Positions 30,595 through 38,793 of a DNA stretch of 64,000 nt are shown piece by piece. Every line of letters starts with the position of its first letter. Position 1 is the first letter of the stretch. Source of the stretch: VMDJ01 sp038144195 (GTDB taxonomy: Bacteria > Pseudomonadota > Gammaproteobacteria > Chromatiales > Chromatiaceae); contig JAYQNH010000002.1 of the NCBI GenBank assembly GCA_038144195.1, positions 806,001 to 870,000 of the forward strand, written 5' to 3'. The position numbers were made by a program, and so were the translations under genes. The notes beneath the pieces are model-generated. The model made no database searches. It was given only the letters and a program-made list of their open reading frames with translations, and had not been told where the DNA came from.

Positions 30595-31239
30595 TTACAA
30601 ACGATAAACGCTCTTGGTCATCAGCTTCGAGGTGAGCTGCATCATCTTTTGAATCGGCGAAGGTAGATCTACGCCACCGTGATGCATCGCTTTCTGGCCG
30701 TGTTCAATCTCATCGGCTTTCATTTGCTCTAGGATTGCGCGCGTGCGCTGATCATCTTCACTAACTTCATCAAGATGACCTTGGAGATGATTCTCAACTT
30801 GTTTTTCGGTCTCGGCGACAAAACCTAACGACCACTTATCACCTATGGCTCCTGCAGTCGCGCCAATCGCAAATGATCCGGCATACCACAATGGATTGAG
30901 CAAGCTTAAGCGACCACCTAATTCTTCAACGCGCTGTTCACACCAAGCTAAGTGATCATTTTCTTCCGCCGCTGATTGCTCCATCGCTTCACGCGTCTTC
31001 GCATCTTTCGCGGTTAAGGCTTGGCCTTGATACAACGCTTGGGCACACACCTCGCCAGTGTGATTAATGCGCATCAACCGAGAAGTATGATCACGTTGCT
31101 CATCGGTTAGGTCAGCTTCTGGTTTTTGTGGAGCAGGGTTTACTCGACCTGTTACCAACGGCGCACCAAATACCGTGCGCAATGCTTGATCAAACTGATT
31201 GACCAATAAATCGGCGGGGGTGTGGCGACGCTGTGACAT
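30595..31239 (-). CDS. coq7: 2-polyprenyl-3-methyl-6-methoxy-1,4-benzoquinone monooxygenase
   Basis: 214 residues. A ferritin-like di-iron hydroxylase of ubiquinone synthesis. The ligands are visible in RINHTGEVCAQALYQGQ, SAAEENDHLAWCEQRVEEL and MKADEIEHGQKAMHHGG (E and ExxH motifs in each helix pair). Coq7 performs the C-6 hydroxylation done by UbiF in E. coli, so its presence is consistent with the ubiH/ubiI pair at 42112-44552. Convergent with hemE; its start faces a gene-free 180 bp with a palindromic repeat. Confidence 0.95.
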   Translation of the reverse strand: MSQRRHTPADLLVNQFDQALRTVFGAPLVTGRVNPAPQKPEADLTDEQRDHTSRLMRINHTGEVCAQALYQGQALTAKDAKTREAMEQSAAEENDHLAWCEQRVEELGGRLSLLNPLWYAGSFAIGATAGAIGDKWSLGFVAETEKQVENHLQGHLDEVSEDDQRTRAILEQMKADEIEHGQKAMHHGGVDLPSPIQKMMQLTSKLMTKSVYRL

Positions 31240-31297
31240 AACAAACTCCAGAAGTTGGTTTTATTTTAACGACCTTTGTAACAGGTGTCGAAATGCG

Positions 31298-31425
31298 TAT
31301 TGAGCGGTGGGCTTTTTTGTCAGAGTGAGGAAGCGAGGCGCGCAAGCATCGAGTTTACATAGGCGTAAATGAGATGCTGAGCACCAATGCTGACAATGCG
31401 CTGGCAGAAAAGAATCCGTTCAATA
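31298..31425. repeat. Large imperfect inverted repeat (REP/ERIC-like) after glcF
   Basis: The ends TATTGA (31298-31303) and TCAATA (31420-31425) are complementary. The outer arms match imperfectly (TATTGA.CGG...CTTTT.TG.CAG on one side). The centre holds a stronger palindrome, AGCATCGAGTTTAC (31345-31358) against GTAAATGAGATGCT (31364-31377), 12 of 14 paired. The right end overlaps the glcF stop codon. The shape suggests a dispersed extragenic palindrome; no second copy was noticed in this window. It could also act as a terminator for glcF. Confidence 0.55.
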
Positions 31426-32555
31426 AGATTTTAATTGTTGCGCTAAAAGAATAATGGGATGAATCACTGGAATTGAGGGATTGTCCAATCCTTCAGCGAT
31501 ATGCATTGCGCAACCAACATTGCTGCTGATCACGGCATCGATTGGCTGTTGATCAGCATAATCCAAAATCGGTTGGCGAAGCTTTTTCGCATCAGCGGCA
31601 TGACTAAGCATGTAATCACCGGCTGCACCGCAACAGTTACCTTTTGGGTTCAGCTCAGTAATAATTAAACTGGGAATGCTCGACAGTAATGCGTAGAGTG
31701 CTTTTTGCTCTTTGAGCACATTGTTCTGTGAGCAGGGTCGATGTAGCCCGACATGCATTTTGAGGGGCTTAAATGATAACTCCGACCATGTTTCGCTATT
31801 CGCCAAAAAAAGCCAATGATGTCATCAGCCTCAAAGTTGGCTTCTTCTTTAAGATAACTCGAACAACCGGTTGCGATGCTGACTACTGAATCAACATGTT
31901 TAAACGCTGCTTCATTAGCGTTCATCAATTGCGCTGCTAACTCGCGATCACCAGAGTGCTTTGCCAGCGCACCACAACAGCCGGCATTATCTTTCACGAC
32001 AACCACATAACCCAACGCATTGAGTAGCTTGATTGCGGCACGCAAGGTGCCGCCTTGATAAATGGACGTTGCACAACCGGTGAGTAGACCTACTTTGCCG
32101 ATCGAAGGCCGATTGGCGCTGTACACACCGGCCTTAGGTGGATCACCGCCCTCAGGCAGTGCTTTATTCAATTTCAACAAAGGATGAACCGAAGGCAACC
32201 AACGAGCTAACCGGCTTAAAAGGCGCATGCGCTTTGGTTTTGCAAGTTGGTTGGCAAAAGCAGAGCTGCCGCCAAGATGTTCCCGTGCAGTATCAATCAC
32301 TGAGTGATAGTCGACTTTGCTAGGGCAAGCCGTTTCACACTTGCGGCATAACAAACACGAGTCGATATGCGCTTTAAGTGCAGCATCAGGTTTCAGTCGT
32401 CCGCGTAGCAGGCCATCGACCAGCGCAATGCGTCCACGAGGGGATTCACTCTCGTTACAGCTCAGCTGATAAGTTGGGCAGTGCGGCAGGCACAGTCCAC
32501 ATTTCACGCAGCGGTCAGCTTCTTTGAGTGCGGCAGCGGCAGAGGACGAAGTCAT
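31420..32555 (-). CDS. GlcF/LutA-like iron-sulfur (heterodisulfide-reductase type) protein, one frameshift
   Basis: About 378 residues after repair. The N-terminus has two 4Fe-4S ferredoxin motifs, CVKCGLCLPHCPTY and CLLCRKCETACPSKVD. Two CCG domains follow, with GCCGALAKHSGD and NCCGAAGDYMLSH. The frame breaks at the A7 run 31805-31811 (T7 on the coding strand). This architecture is that of the glycolate oxidase Fe-S subunit GlcF and related lactate/anaerobic dehydrogenase subunits. No FAD subunits (glcD, glcE) are nearby, so the electron donor is unknown. It is divergent from the ferredoxin gene at 32596, with 40 bp between the starts. Confidence 0.82.
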
Positions 32556-32595
32556 TCTTATATAATGATCACATTCAGATGAAAGGCGAAATTGT

Positions 32596-32904
32596 ATGTC
32601 CTATTACCAGCACCATGTGTTTTTCTGTACCAATCTTCGCGATGGCGAGCGCCAGTCGTGTGAGCAATGTGGTGCGCAAGCGGCGCGCGATTACGTAAAA
32701 CAGCGTTGCAAAGAGCTCGGTATTAGCGGCGAGGGTAAGGTGCGTATCAATAACGCAGGTTGTTTGGATCGCTGTGAACAAGGGCCGGTGATGGTGATTT
32801 ACCCGGAAGAGACCTGGTACACCTACGTTGATAATGAGGATCTCGACGAGATCATTGAGAAGCATCTGCAACAAGGGCAGGTCGTCAGTCGTCTCAAAAT
32901 CTAA
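32596..32904 (+). CDS. Thioredoxin-like (2Fe-2S) ferredoxin domain protein
   Basis: 102 residues. HHVFFCTNLRDGERQSCEQCG begins the fold, and NNAGCLDRCEQGPVMVIYPE holds the second cysteine pair; the pattern of a C near residue 11 plus C-x3-C later is that of thioredoxin-like 2Fe-2S ferredoxins related to the NuoE C-terminal domain. Small soluble electron carrier; partner unknown. The divergent GlcF-like Fe-S gene is an obvious candidate partner by context only. GAAAGGCG precedes the ATG. Confidence 0.85.
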   Translation: MSYYQHHVFFCTNLRDGERQSCEQCGAQAARDYVKQRCKELGISGEGKVRINNAGCLDRCEQGPVMVIYPEETWYTYVDNEDLDEIIEKHLQQGQVVSRLKI

Positions 32905-33096
32905 GATGAGAATTCTGCGCGATTGTTATTTTGCTCCCTGACGGCGTTTAAAACGTACTCAATCGGTCATTTATTCGGCATAAACTCCCTCATTCCGTGC
33001 GTTTTCGCCTTGTCAGAAAACTAAATCCCAGGTCGCGCGCGAAACTCTCAGGCAATTTCAGTACAGAGTATTTAAATAAGAGTTGACTTATATTCA

Positions 33097-33122
33097 AGTA
33101 TATGAGTAAATACTCATATACT
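33097..33122. repeat. Perfect 12-bp inverted repeat upstream of rplM
   Basis: AGTATATGAGTA, spacer AA, TACTCATATACT: both arms match exactly. It lies in the 410-bp gene-free stretch 32905-33314. It is AT-rich with no T-run, so it does not look like a terminator; the dyad form suits an operator. TTGACT at 33083-33088 could be a -35 element just before it. Apart from this, a terminator and the rplM promoter, I see nothing in the gap. Confidence 0.6.
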
Positions 33123-33170
33123 GATTCAGATAGTCAGTACTCCTCCATCCTCCTTTGGTGGTTATTCTTA

Positions 33171-33204
33171 AGCGCGTCGCTCCCCTTTTGACGCGCTTTT
33201 TTTT
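33171..33204 (+). terminator. Rho-independent terminator upstream of the rplM promoter
   Basis: AGCGCGTC (33171-33178), a loop of 11 bases, GACGCGCT (33190-33197), then a run of T to 33204. It ends whatever transcript enters from the ferredoxin side or from a promoter at the inverted repeat. It is positioned before the rplM promoter rather than between promoter and gene, so attenuation of rplM is not required by the layout. Confidence 0.8.
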
Positions 33205-33224
33205 GCCTAAAAGAAAGATAACGC

Positions 33225-33253
33225 TTGTCATAACAGCGGCTTAGCACTACTAT
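33225..33253 (+). promoter_or_regulatory. Candidate sigma-70 promoter of rplM-rpsI
   Basis: TTGTCA (33225-33230), a 17-bp spacer and TACTAT (33248-33253), each with at least four consensus bases. It lies 21 bp after the terminator T-run and about 60 bp before the rplM start. Confidence 0.55.
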
Positions 33254-33314
33254 GCGCTTCCTTTTTTCATGAACACCTTGCCCAAAAGGCAAGTTAGTAA
33301 GACCGGAGTAGCCA

Positions 33315-33746
33315 ATGAGCACAACAGTAAGCGCGAAGCCTGCTGAAGTCCGTCACGACTGGTATGTTGTTGACGCAGAAGGTAAAACCCTCGGCCGTCT
33401 CGCTTCAGAGATCGCACGCCGCCTTAAGGGTAAGCACAAGCCAATTTTCACCCCTCACGTAGATACCGGCGATTACATCGTTGTGGTTAACGCCGAGAAA
33501 ATCGCCGTGACGGGTAATAAGATGAAGGACAAGATGTACCATCATCACACCGGTTACATCGGTAACCTCAAGTCAATCAGTTTGGAAAAGCAGTTGATAA
33601 AAGCGCCAGAGCGCGTTTTAGAGACTGCGGTACGCGGCATGCTGCCACGCACCCCACTCGGTCGTACCATGATGAAGAAGCTCCGCATCTTCGTTGGTCC
33701 TGAGCACACCCACCAAGCACAACAGCCACAGCCGCTGGATATTTGA
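33315..33746 (+). CDS. rplM: 50S ribosomal protein L13
   Basis: 143 residues, one more than E. coli L13. HDWYVVDAEGKTLGRLAS, the KHKPIFTPHVDTGDYIVVVN stretch and AVRGMLPRTPLGR are family signatures. It starts an operon with rpsI 10 bp further on. GACCGGAGTAGCC contains the ribosome-binding site. Confidence 0.98.
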   Translation: MSTTVSAKPAEVRHDWYVVDAEGKTLGRLASEIARRLKGKHKPIFTPHVDTGDYIVVVNAEKIAVTGNKMKDKMYHHHTGYIGNLKSISLEKQLIKAPERVLETAVRGMLPRTPLGRTMMKKLRIFVGPEHTHQAQQPQPLDI

Positions 33747-33756
33747 GGTACTAACG

Positions 33757-34149
33757 ATGGCAACACAAGCAAATTACGGAACCGGTCGTCGTAAGACCTC
33801 AGCTGCGCGCGTATTCCTAGCGCCAGGTAACGGCACTATCACTATTAATGGTCGCACCTTGGAAAACTTCTTTGGTCGTGAAACCGCTCGCATGGTGGTA
33901 CGTCAGCCTCTCGAGTTGACTGAAAACCTCGATAAGATGGATGTGAATGTGACTGTCGCTGGTGGTGGTAACACGGGACAAGCGGGCGCAATCCGCCACG
34001 GTATTGCTCGCGCACTGGTTGAGCACGACGAATCTTTGCGTCCTACCTTACGCCAAGCAGGTCTGTTGACCCGTGATGCACGTATGGTCGAGCGCAAGAA
34101 GGTTGGCTTGCACAAAGCACGTAAGCGTCCACAGTTCTCGAAGCGTTAA
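33757..34149 (+). CDS. rpsI: 30S ribosomal protein S9
   Basis: 130 residues from ATG 33757, with TTGAGGTACTAACG in front. NYGTGRRKTSAARVFLAPGN, GGNTGQAGAIRHGIARAL and the basic C-terminal tail KKVGLHKARKRPQFSKR, which reaches into the ribosomal P site, identify it. The frame is intact, and a strong terminator follows after 20 bp. Confidence 0.98.
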   Translation: MATQANYGTGRRKTSAARVFLAPGNGTITINGRTLENFFGRETARMVVRQPLELTENLDKMDVNVTVAGGGNTGQAGAIRHGIARALVEHDESLRPTLRQAGLLTRDARMVERKKVGLHKARKRPQFSKR

Positions 34150-34170
34150 TTCGTTTCTGGATCTTCGGAA

Positions 34171-34193
34171 AAAGGCCCTTCAGGGCCTTTTTT
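34171..34193 (+). terminator. Terminator after rpsI
   Basis: AAGGCCC, loop TTCA, GGGCCTT, followed by T residues to 34193. Closes the rplM-rpsI operon. Confidence 0.85.
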
Positions 34194-34305
34194 GTTGTGT
34201 CGGTATTTTTACTCAGGGAAAGTAGACTTAAAGTTAATGTAGTTTGTTAAGAGTGGTTTGTAGCTAATTAAGAGCTATTTATTGTTGTAAAAAATACACA
34301 AAAAG

Positions 34306-34327
34306 GTAAAAAGTAGTACTTTTTTAC
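34306..34327. promoter_or_regulatory. AT-rich palindrome upstream of the porin promoter
   Basis: GTAAAAAGTA, a central G and TACTTTTTTAC form a near-perfect dyad (one extra T on the right). It lies about 20 bp upstream of the -35 element of the porin promoter, where an activator or silencer could bind. The binding protein is unknown. The surrounding 280 bp is very AT-rich and holds no gene. Confidence 0.4.
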
Positions 34328-34346
34328 AAAAATTAGCAAAAAAGAC

Positions 34347-34374
34347 TTGTAACGAGGGATTTCCCTGTTATAGT
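34347..34374 (+). promoter_or_regulatory. Candidate promoter of the porin gene
   Basis: TTGTAA (34347-34352), a 16-bp spacer and TATAGT (34369-34374). Transcription would begin near 34381, leaving a leader of about 50 bases with GCGGGAG before the ATG. Confidence 0.5.
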
Positions 34375-34431
34375 TCACACCATCCAGACTTTCTGGGTAA
34401 AGTTTTAAATAATTTTGCGGGAGTAATCCAC

Positions 34432-35280
34432 ATGAAAAAGACTATCATCGCTGCATCAATCGCAGCTGTAGCAGCTGCACCAGCAGCATTCGCTGACGTT
34501 TCTATCTCTGGCTACATTTCAGCTGAGTATGTTGAAGACGAAATGTTGACCAATAACGACATCGTATTCAAGGCGTCTGAAGATTTGGGTAACGGTATGA
34601 AGGCATCTGCTAAGTACCACATGTTCACTGACTCAGTAGCTGGCGCTGGTCCAACTTCTGGCTACACAGCTGACATGTCAATCACTTTGTCTGGTGACTT
34701 CGGTTCATTGACTGCTGGTCGTTCAGAAGGTTTTGACGAAGGCGTATTCGCTGCATTCGTTAACATCGATGCTGCACACGACGCAGACTTGGAAGGTAAC
34801 TTCGACGGTGGTACTGCAGTACAAACTCGTGATGAGCGTTTGAAGTACGTTTCTCCTTCTTTCAACGGCTTGAAAGTTGGTCTTACTACTCAAGACAACG
34901 GCACTTCAAAGTTTGAAGACAAAGAGTACATGGTTTCTTACTCAGCTAACGGCTTGAGTGTAATGGCTGGTCGTTCTGACGAAGGCACTACTGAGACTAC
35001 TAACATCGCTGCATCTTTCAAGATGGGTGATTTAGAAGTTCGCGCAGCTAAGCGTGACTTGGATGTTAACGGTGTTGAAACTGACGCGACTTTCATCGGT
35101 GCTAAGTACACCATGGGTGCAAACACTCTAGCATTAGGTTCTGTAGAGGGTGATGCTTCTGATGCAACTATCGTTTCAGTTGCTCACGCATTGAGCAAGA
35201 AGACCTCAGTTTACGTTGTAAACCACGACGTAGATGGTGGTGCTAGCACTACCTTGATTGGTTTGTCTCAAAAGTTCTAA
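34432..35280 (+). CDS. Outer-membrane porin (general porin superfamily)
   Basis: 282 residues. A signal peptide (MKKTIIAASIAAVAAAPAAFA, cleavage after AFA) is followed by DVSISGYISAEYVEDE, typical of the first strand of proteobacterial trimeric porins. Alternating polar and aromatic strands follow, with GDFGSLTAGRSEGFDEG and LKYVSPSFNGLKVGL as family stretches. The chain ends in GLSQKF, whose terminal Phe is the outer-membrane assembly signal. It is shorter than the 320-360 residues of many porins. Codon use (GCT, GAC, TCT rich) looks like that of a highly expressed gene. Own promoter and terminator. Confidence 0.88.
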   Translation: MKKTIIAASIAAVAAAPAAFADVSISGYISAEYVEDEMLTNNDIVFKASEDLGNGMKASAKYHMFTDSVAGAGPTSGYTADMSITLSGDFGSLTAGRSEGFDEGVFAAFVNIDAAHDADLEGNFDGGTAVQTRDERLKYVSPSFNGLKVGLTTQDNGTSKFEDKEYMVSYSANGLSVMAGRSDEGTTETTNIAASFKMGDLEVRAAKRDLDVNGVETDATFIGAKYTMGANTLALGSVEGDASDATIVSVAHALSKKTSVYVVNHDVDGGASTTLIGLSQKF

Positions 35281-35306
35281 TCTAAAGTTTTTAGATTGTT
35301 CTTAGA

Positions 35307-35332
35307 AACGGGGTCTTCGGGCCCCGTTTTTT
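35307..35332 (+). terminator. Terminator after the porin gene
   Basis: AACGGGG, loop TCTTCGGG, CCCCGTT followed by TTTTT. It lies 26 bp after the porin stop. Confidence 0.85.
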
Positions 35333-35355
35333 ATTGCCTTAAATGTATGGGTAAA

Positions 35356-35380
35356 GAAAAAGCCGCGATGAAGCGGCTTT
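35356..35380 (-). terminator. Terminator after rpiA (minus strand)
   Basis: AAAGCCGC (minus strand), loop TTCATC, GCGGCTTTTT. The T-run is on the minus strand, so it serves rpiA; it is convergent with the porin terminator. Confidence 0.75.
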
Positions 35381-35405
35381 ATTCTTTTTAGGGCAATCTT
35401 AGCTT

Positions 35406-36063
35406 TTAAGGCTTAATCACTTTAAGTCCGTTTTCGGTTCCCAGAATCAATACATCCGCTGGTCGTGCGGCAAACAAGCCGTTGGTCACCACGCCAACAA
35501 TGGCATTGAGCTGAGTCTCGAGCTTTACCGGTTCCATGATCTCGAGGCCATGAACGTCCAAAATCACGTTACCGTTGTCAGTGGTAAAGCCTTCGCGTAA
35601 AACAGGATTACCACCAAGTTTTACGATTTCTCGCGCCACATAGCTTCGCGCCATTGGGATAACCTCAACAGGTAGGGGAACTTACCCATCACCTCTACTA
35701 GCTTGCTTTCATCGGCAATGCACACAAACTTTTTGAAGCTGCAGCAATGATCTTTTCGCGGGTGAGTGCGCCACCGCCTCCTTTGATGAGGTGAAGGTGA
35801 CGATTCGATTCATCAGCGCCATCCACATACACCTCAAGCGTTCCGCAGCTATTCAGATCCAACACCGGAATACCGTGTTGCTTCATGCGCTCGGTTGACG
35901 CTTCAGAAGATGATGCCGCGCCTTCGAAACGACCTTTAATAGTCGCCAGCGCATCAATAAAGTGATTCACGGTTGAGCCGGTGCCCACACCAATAATGCC
36001 GCCATCCGGCAGGTAATCCATCGCAGCCAGTGCTGCTTGGCGTTTGAGTTCGTCTTGGTTCAT
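35406..36063 (-). CDS. rpiA: Ribose-5-phosphate isomerase A, two homopolymer frameshifts
   Basis: 219 residues after repair, exactly the E. coli length. IIGVGTGSTVNHFIDAL is the phosphate-binding loop, YVDGADESNRHLHLIKGGGGAL carries the catalytic region, and GNPVLREGFTTDNGNVILDV lies near the C-terminus. Two breaks are visible: at the T5 run 35730-35734 and at the G4 run 35675-35678. Adding one base at each gives KKFVCIADESKLVEVMGKF and PLPVEVIPMARS. It interconverts ribose-5-phosphate and ribulose-5-phosphate. Divergent from ilvA, as in many gammaproteobacteria. Confidence 0.94.
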
Positions 36064-36192
36064 ACCGCAAACCTCATCATGTTCTAAAAGTTGCGCTGAA
36101 ATATAGCATTAACCGTCCTTTATAGCTGCGATACGCACACTTTTTAAACGCAGTGCTTTATCATGCAAAAAACGTTTTGTGGAAGCTGTGCC

Positions 36193-37717
36193 ATGCCGAA
36201 AGGCTATGTAGAAGAGATCTTACGTGCCCGTGTTTATGATGTCGCGGTTGAGTCTGACTTGACCCCTGCGGTGCGCTTAGGCGCGCGCCTGAAAAACAAC
36301 ATTCTGTATAAGCGCGAAGATGAACAGCAGGTATTCTCATTTAAGCTGCGCGGTGCTTATAACAAGATCGTCGGTTTGCCTGATGAGGAAAAAGCACGGG
36401 GTGTGATTGCGGCTTCGGCAGGTAATCATGCTCAAGGTGTGGCGTTAGCGGGTCAAAAGCTCGGTATTGCCACAACCATTGTGATGCCAACCACAACGCC
36501 TGGCATCAAAGTGGATACCGTGCGTCGCCTGGGCGGAAAGGCAGTACTTCATGGTGATTCATTTGATGAAGCAAACGAATATGCGCACAAGCTAGCTGAA
36601 GAGAAAGGTCTAACCTTTATCTACCCGTTTGATGACCCAAAAGTTATCGCCGGTCAGGGTACGGTGGGTATGGAGATCTTACGCCAGCACCCTGAAGATA
36701 TTGAAGCGATCTTCGTGCCGGTTGGCGGCGGTGGCTTGATTGCTGGTGTCGCAGCCTTTGTAAAACAGATACGCCCCAGCGTGAAAGTGATCGGTGTTGA
36801 GCCAGAAGATGCACCAACGCTCCACGATGCGATGAAAGCAGGACGCCGTGTGGTGCTAAAGCAGGTTGGTTTGTTCGCAGATGGTGTTGCGGTTAAGCAG
36901 ATAGGTAAAGAGACCTTCCGCGTGGCGAAAGATTTAGTTGATGAAGTGATCTTGGTTTCAACCGATCAGATCTGTGCGGCAATCAAAGATATCTTTGATG
37001 ACACACGCTCGGTATCAGAGCCTGCAGGCGCTCTAGCCGTGGCAGGTATCAAAAAGTATGTTGCTGAGCGTGAATGCAGTGATAAAACCCTTGTAGGCAT
37101 TCTCAGTGGCGCAAACATCAACTTTGATCGTCTGCGCCATGTCGCAGAGCGTGCTGGAAGTGGGTGAAAACCGTGAAGCGTTGCTTGCAGTACAGATTCC
37201 TGAACGCCCAGGTGCCTTCCTGCAGTTCTGTAAGCTGTTAGGAAAGCGTTCGATTACTGAATTTAACTACCGTTACGCAGATGACAAAGATGCACAGGTG
37301 TTCTGTGGCGTTGAGATGCGTGGTGGCCAGCCAGAACGAGAAGAGTTGACCAAAAAACTCGAAGCAAAAGGCTATGCAGTGGTTGATATGACCGAAAACG
37401 AGACCGCTAAGCTGCATATTCGCTATATGGTCGGTGGTCATGCGCCATCGGTGAAAGATGAACACTTGTATCGCTTTATTTTCCCTGAGCGCCCAGGTGC
37501 GCTTCTCGATTTCTTATCGGGTATGACGCGCGGTTGGAACATCAGTTTGTTCCATTACCGAAACCACGGTGCGGCGTATGGTCGTGTGTTGGTCGGTGTA
37601 CAGCTCGATAGTAAAGATCAAAAGGCATTTGAGAAGTTCATGCGTGAATTAGGCTATACCTATCACGACGAAACGAACAATCCAGCGTATAAATTGTTCG
37701 CCTCGGCGGGTGAATAA
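36193..37717 (+). CDS. ilvA: Biosynthetic threonine deaminase, one frameshift
   Basis: 507 residues after repair, from ATG 36193. The PLP lysine is Lys51 in FSFKLRGAYNK; SAGNHAQGVALA and PVGGGGLIAGVAAF are PLP-phosphate loops. Two C-terminal ACT-like regulatory domains (IPERPGAFLQFCKLLG and FPERPGALLDFLSGM) show the isoleucine-regulated biosynthetic type. The frame breaks at the GG of 37156-37157; one G fewer joins HVAERA to EVGENREALLAVQ. It deaminates threonine to 2-oxobutyrate for isoleucine synthesis. Confidence 0.95.
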
Positions 37718-37720
37718 GCC

Positions 37721-38036
37721 TTATTGCGCTTTAGCCTCACGGCAATCTTCATTGCCGGTTTGATATACACATTCTTTCTTTAAGCATTCGTGTACAAAGT
37801 GCTCGCGATCACTGCGCTCATGCATGTTCAGCATCCAATTGGATCATTGATCGGTCATTACTCAGTGATACGCCAACGCGCGGCATCACATCAAAGCGAC
37901 TGGTCAGTGGAAATTCCTCATCGGCAAGGTTTTCGCAGTGCTGATGCGCGCGAGAATAGGGCGTGGTCGCGCAACTGCTGAGCAATAAGGCGCTAAAAAG
38001 GGTGATCAGGCTGAAAGGCTTGTGTTTACAGGGCAT
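37721..38036 (-). CDS. Small putative lipoprotein, probably frameshifted
   Basis: From ATG 38036 the chain begins MPCKHKPFSLITLFSALLLS, then SCATTPYSRAHQHC. The lipobox LLSSC places the lipidated cysteine near residue 22. The first frame stops at 37818, but another frame continues from there as ERSDREHFVHECLKKECV and YQTGNEDCREAKAQ to a stop at 37721-37723, immediately beside the convergent ilvA stop. A single extra base around 37820 would explain this. The joined product is about 104 residues with paired cysteines. Function not recognised; export to the envelope is inferred from the signal. Confidence 0.6.
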
Positions 38037-38066
38037 ATAGACAGTGTAGCGCTAAATTTTAGGCAT

Positions 38067-38099
38067 GAAAAAGCCCGCATCGGCGAACCGGTGCGGGCT
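38067..38099 (-). terminator. Terminator after the histone H1-like gene (minus strand)
   Basis: On the minus strand AGCCCGCACC, loop GGTTCGCC, GATGCGGGCT then TTTTT. It lies just downstream of the H1-like gene on the same strand. Confidence 0.75.
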
Positions 38100-38118
38100 C
38101 TATCTTCAAAGAAGAAGA

Positions 38119-38516
38119 TTACTTACGACGGCGACGCGTCGCTTTCTTTTTCGCTGCTTTTTTAGCAGTCTTTTTCTTAGCAACCTTCTTCTTGGCTACC
38201 TTTTTCTTTGAGACTTTCTTTTTAGAAGCCTTCTTCTTAGAAGCTTTCTTCTTAGCAGCTTTCTTAGCTACCTTCTTTTTAGAAGCTTTCTTCTTTGAAG
38301 CTTTTTTCGCTACCTTCTTTTTAGAAGCTTTCTTAGCGACTCTCTTCTTAGAAGCTTTTTTAGCTACCTTCTTTTTAGAAGCTTTCTTAGCGACTTTCTT
38401 CTTGCTTACTTTCTTAGCAACTTTTTTAGCTGCACGTTTTGCAACTTTCTTTGCTGCTTTTTTAGCTACTTTTTTCTTAGTAGCTACCTTCTTTTAGCTG
38501 CCTTTTTGACTGCCAT
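38119..38516 (-). CDS. Histone H1-like lysine/alanine-rich protein, one frameshift near the start
   Basis: About 132 residues after repair. The start at 38516 is supported by a strong site, GTGGAGGGGAG. The product begins MAVKKAAKK; the frame breaks at the T4 run 38492-38495 (A4 on the coding strand), and one more A leads into a long chain of KKVAKKASKK-type repeats ending KKKATRRRRK. Nearly every residue is K, A, S, V, T or R. Such proteins (AlgP and H1-like families) bind nucleic acid or other polyanions through their charge. The gene is AT-skewed and repetitive, so length variation between strains is likely. The Phe-rich frame on the opposite strand is a shadow. Confidence 0.82.
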
Positions 38517-38793
38517 ACTCCCCTCCACGCGTTAAGAGTTTGATAAGTTAATTGGAAGTATATGCAACGATAATTAAATTACTAGCAAATGCAACACTTT
38601 ATTTTCGCTAAGTAGGTTGATGCATAAGCAATTTTTGATAAACCTTAAAGCTGTTTATGCGATGTCTTAACGTTTAAAAAAGAATTAAGCGAGTTATAAA
38701 AAGTTAAGCAAGGTTAATGAGTTAGTGATTGCTGTTTGCGTTTACCTATGTTTTTATGCGGTGAAACGTGTTTTGAACTTATGTGATGTGTTC
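38517..38793. other. AT-rich gene-free stretch
   Basis: 277 bp between the H1-like gene and fau, both on the minus strand. No frame or RNA structure stands out. The promoter of the H1-like gene must lie here; TATACT on the minus strand (about 38561-38566) is a possible -10, without a convincing -35. Confidence 0.4.

Noticed and set aside
37790..37981. Plus-strand 63-residue frame after ilvA
   Set aside because: It is antisense to the lipoprotein gene and has no start signal or family resemblance.
38192..38497. Plus-strand Phe/Leu-rich 101-residue open frame resembling a membrane protein
   Set aside because: It is the complement of AAG/AAA lysine codons of the minus-strand H1-like gene; it has no ribosome-binding site, and the minus strand has a strong one plus a terminator.
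38119..38497. Repetitive stretch considered as a CRISPR or satellite array
   Set aside because: The periodicity comes from codons of lysine-rich repeats, with irregular units and no spacer structure.
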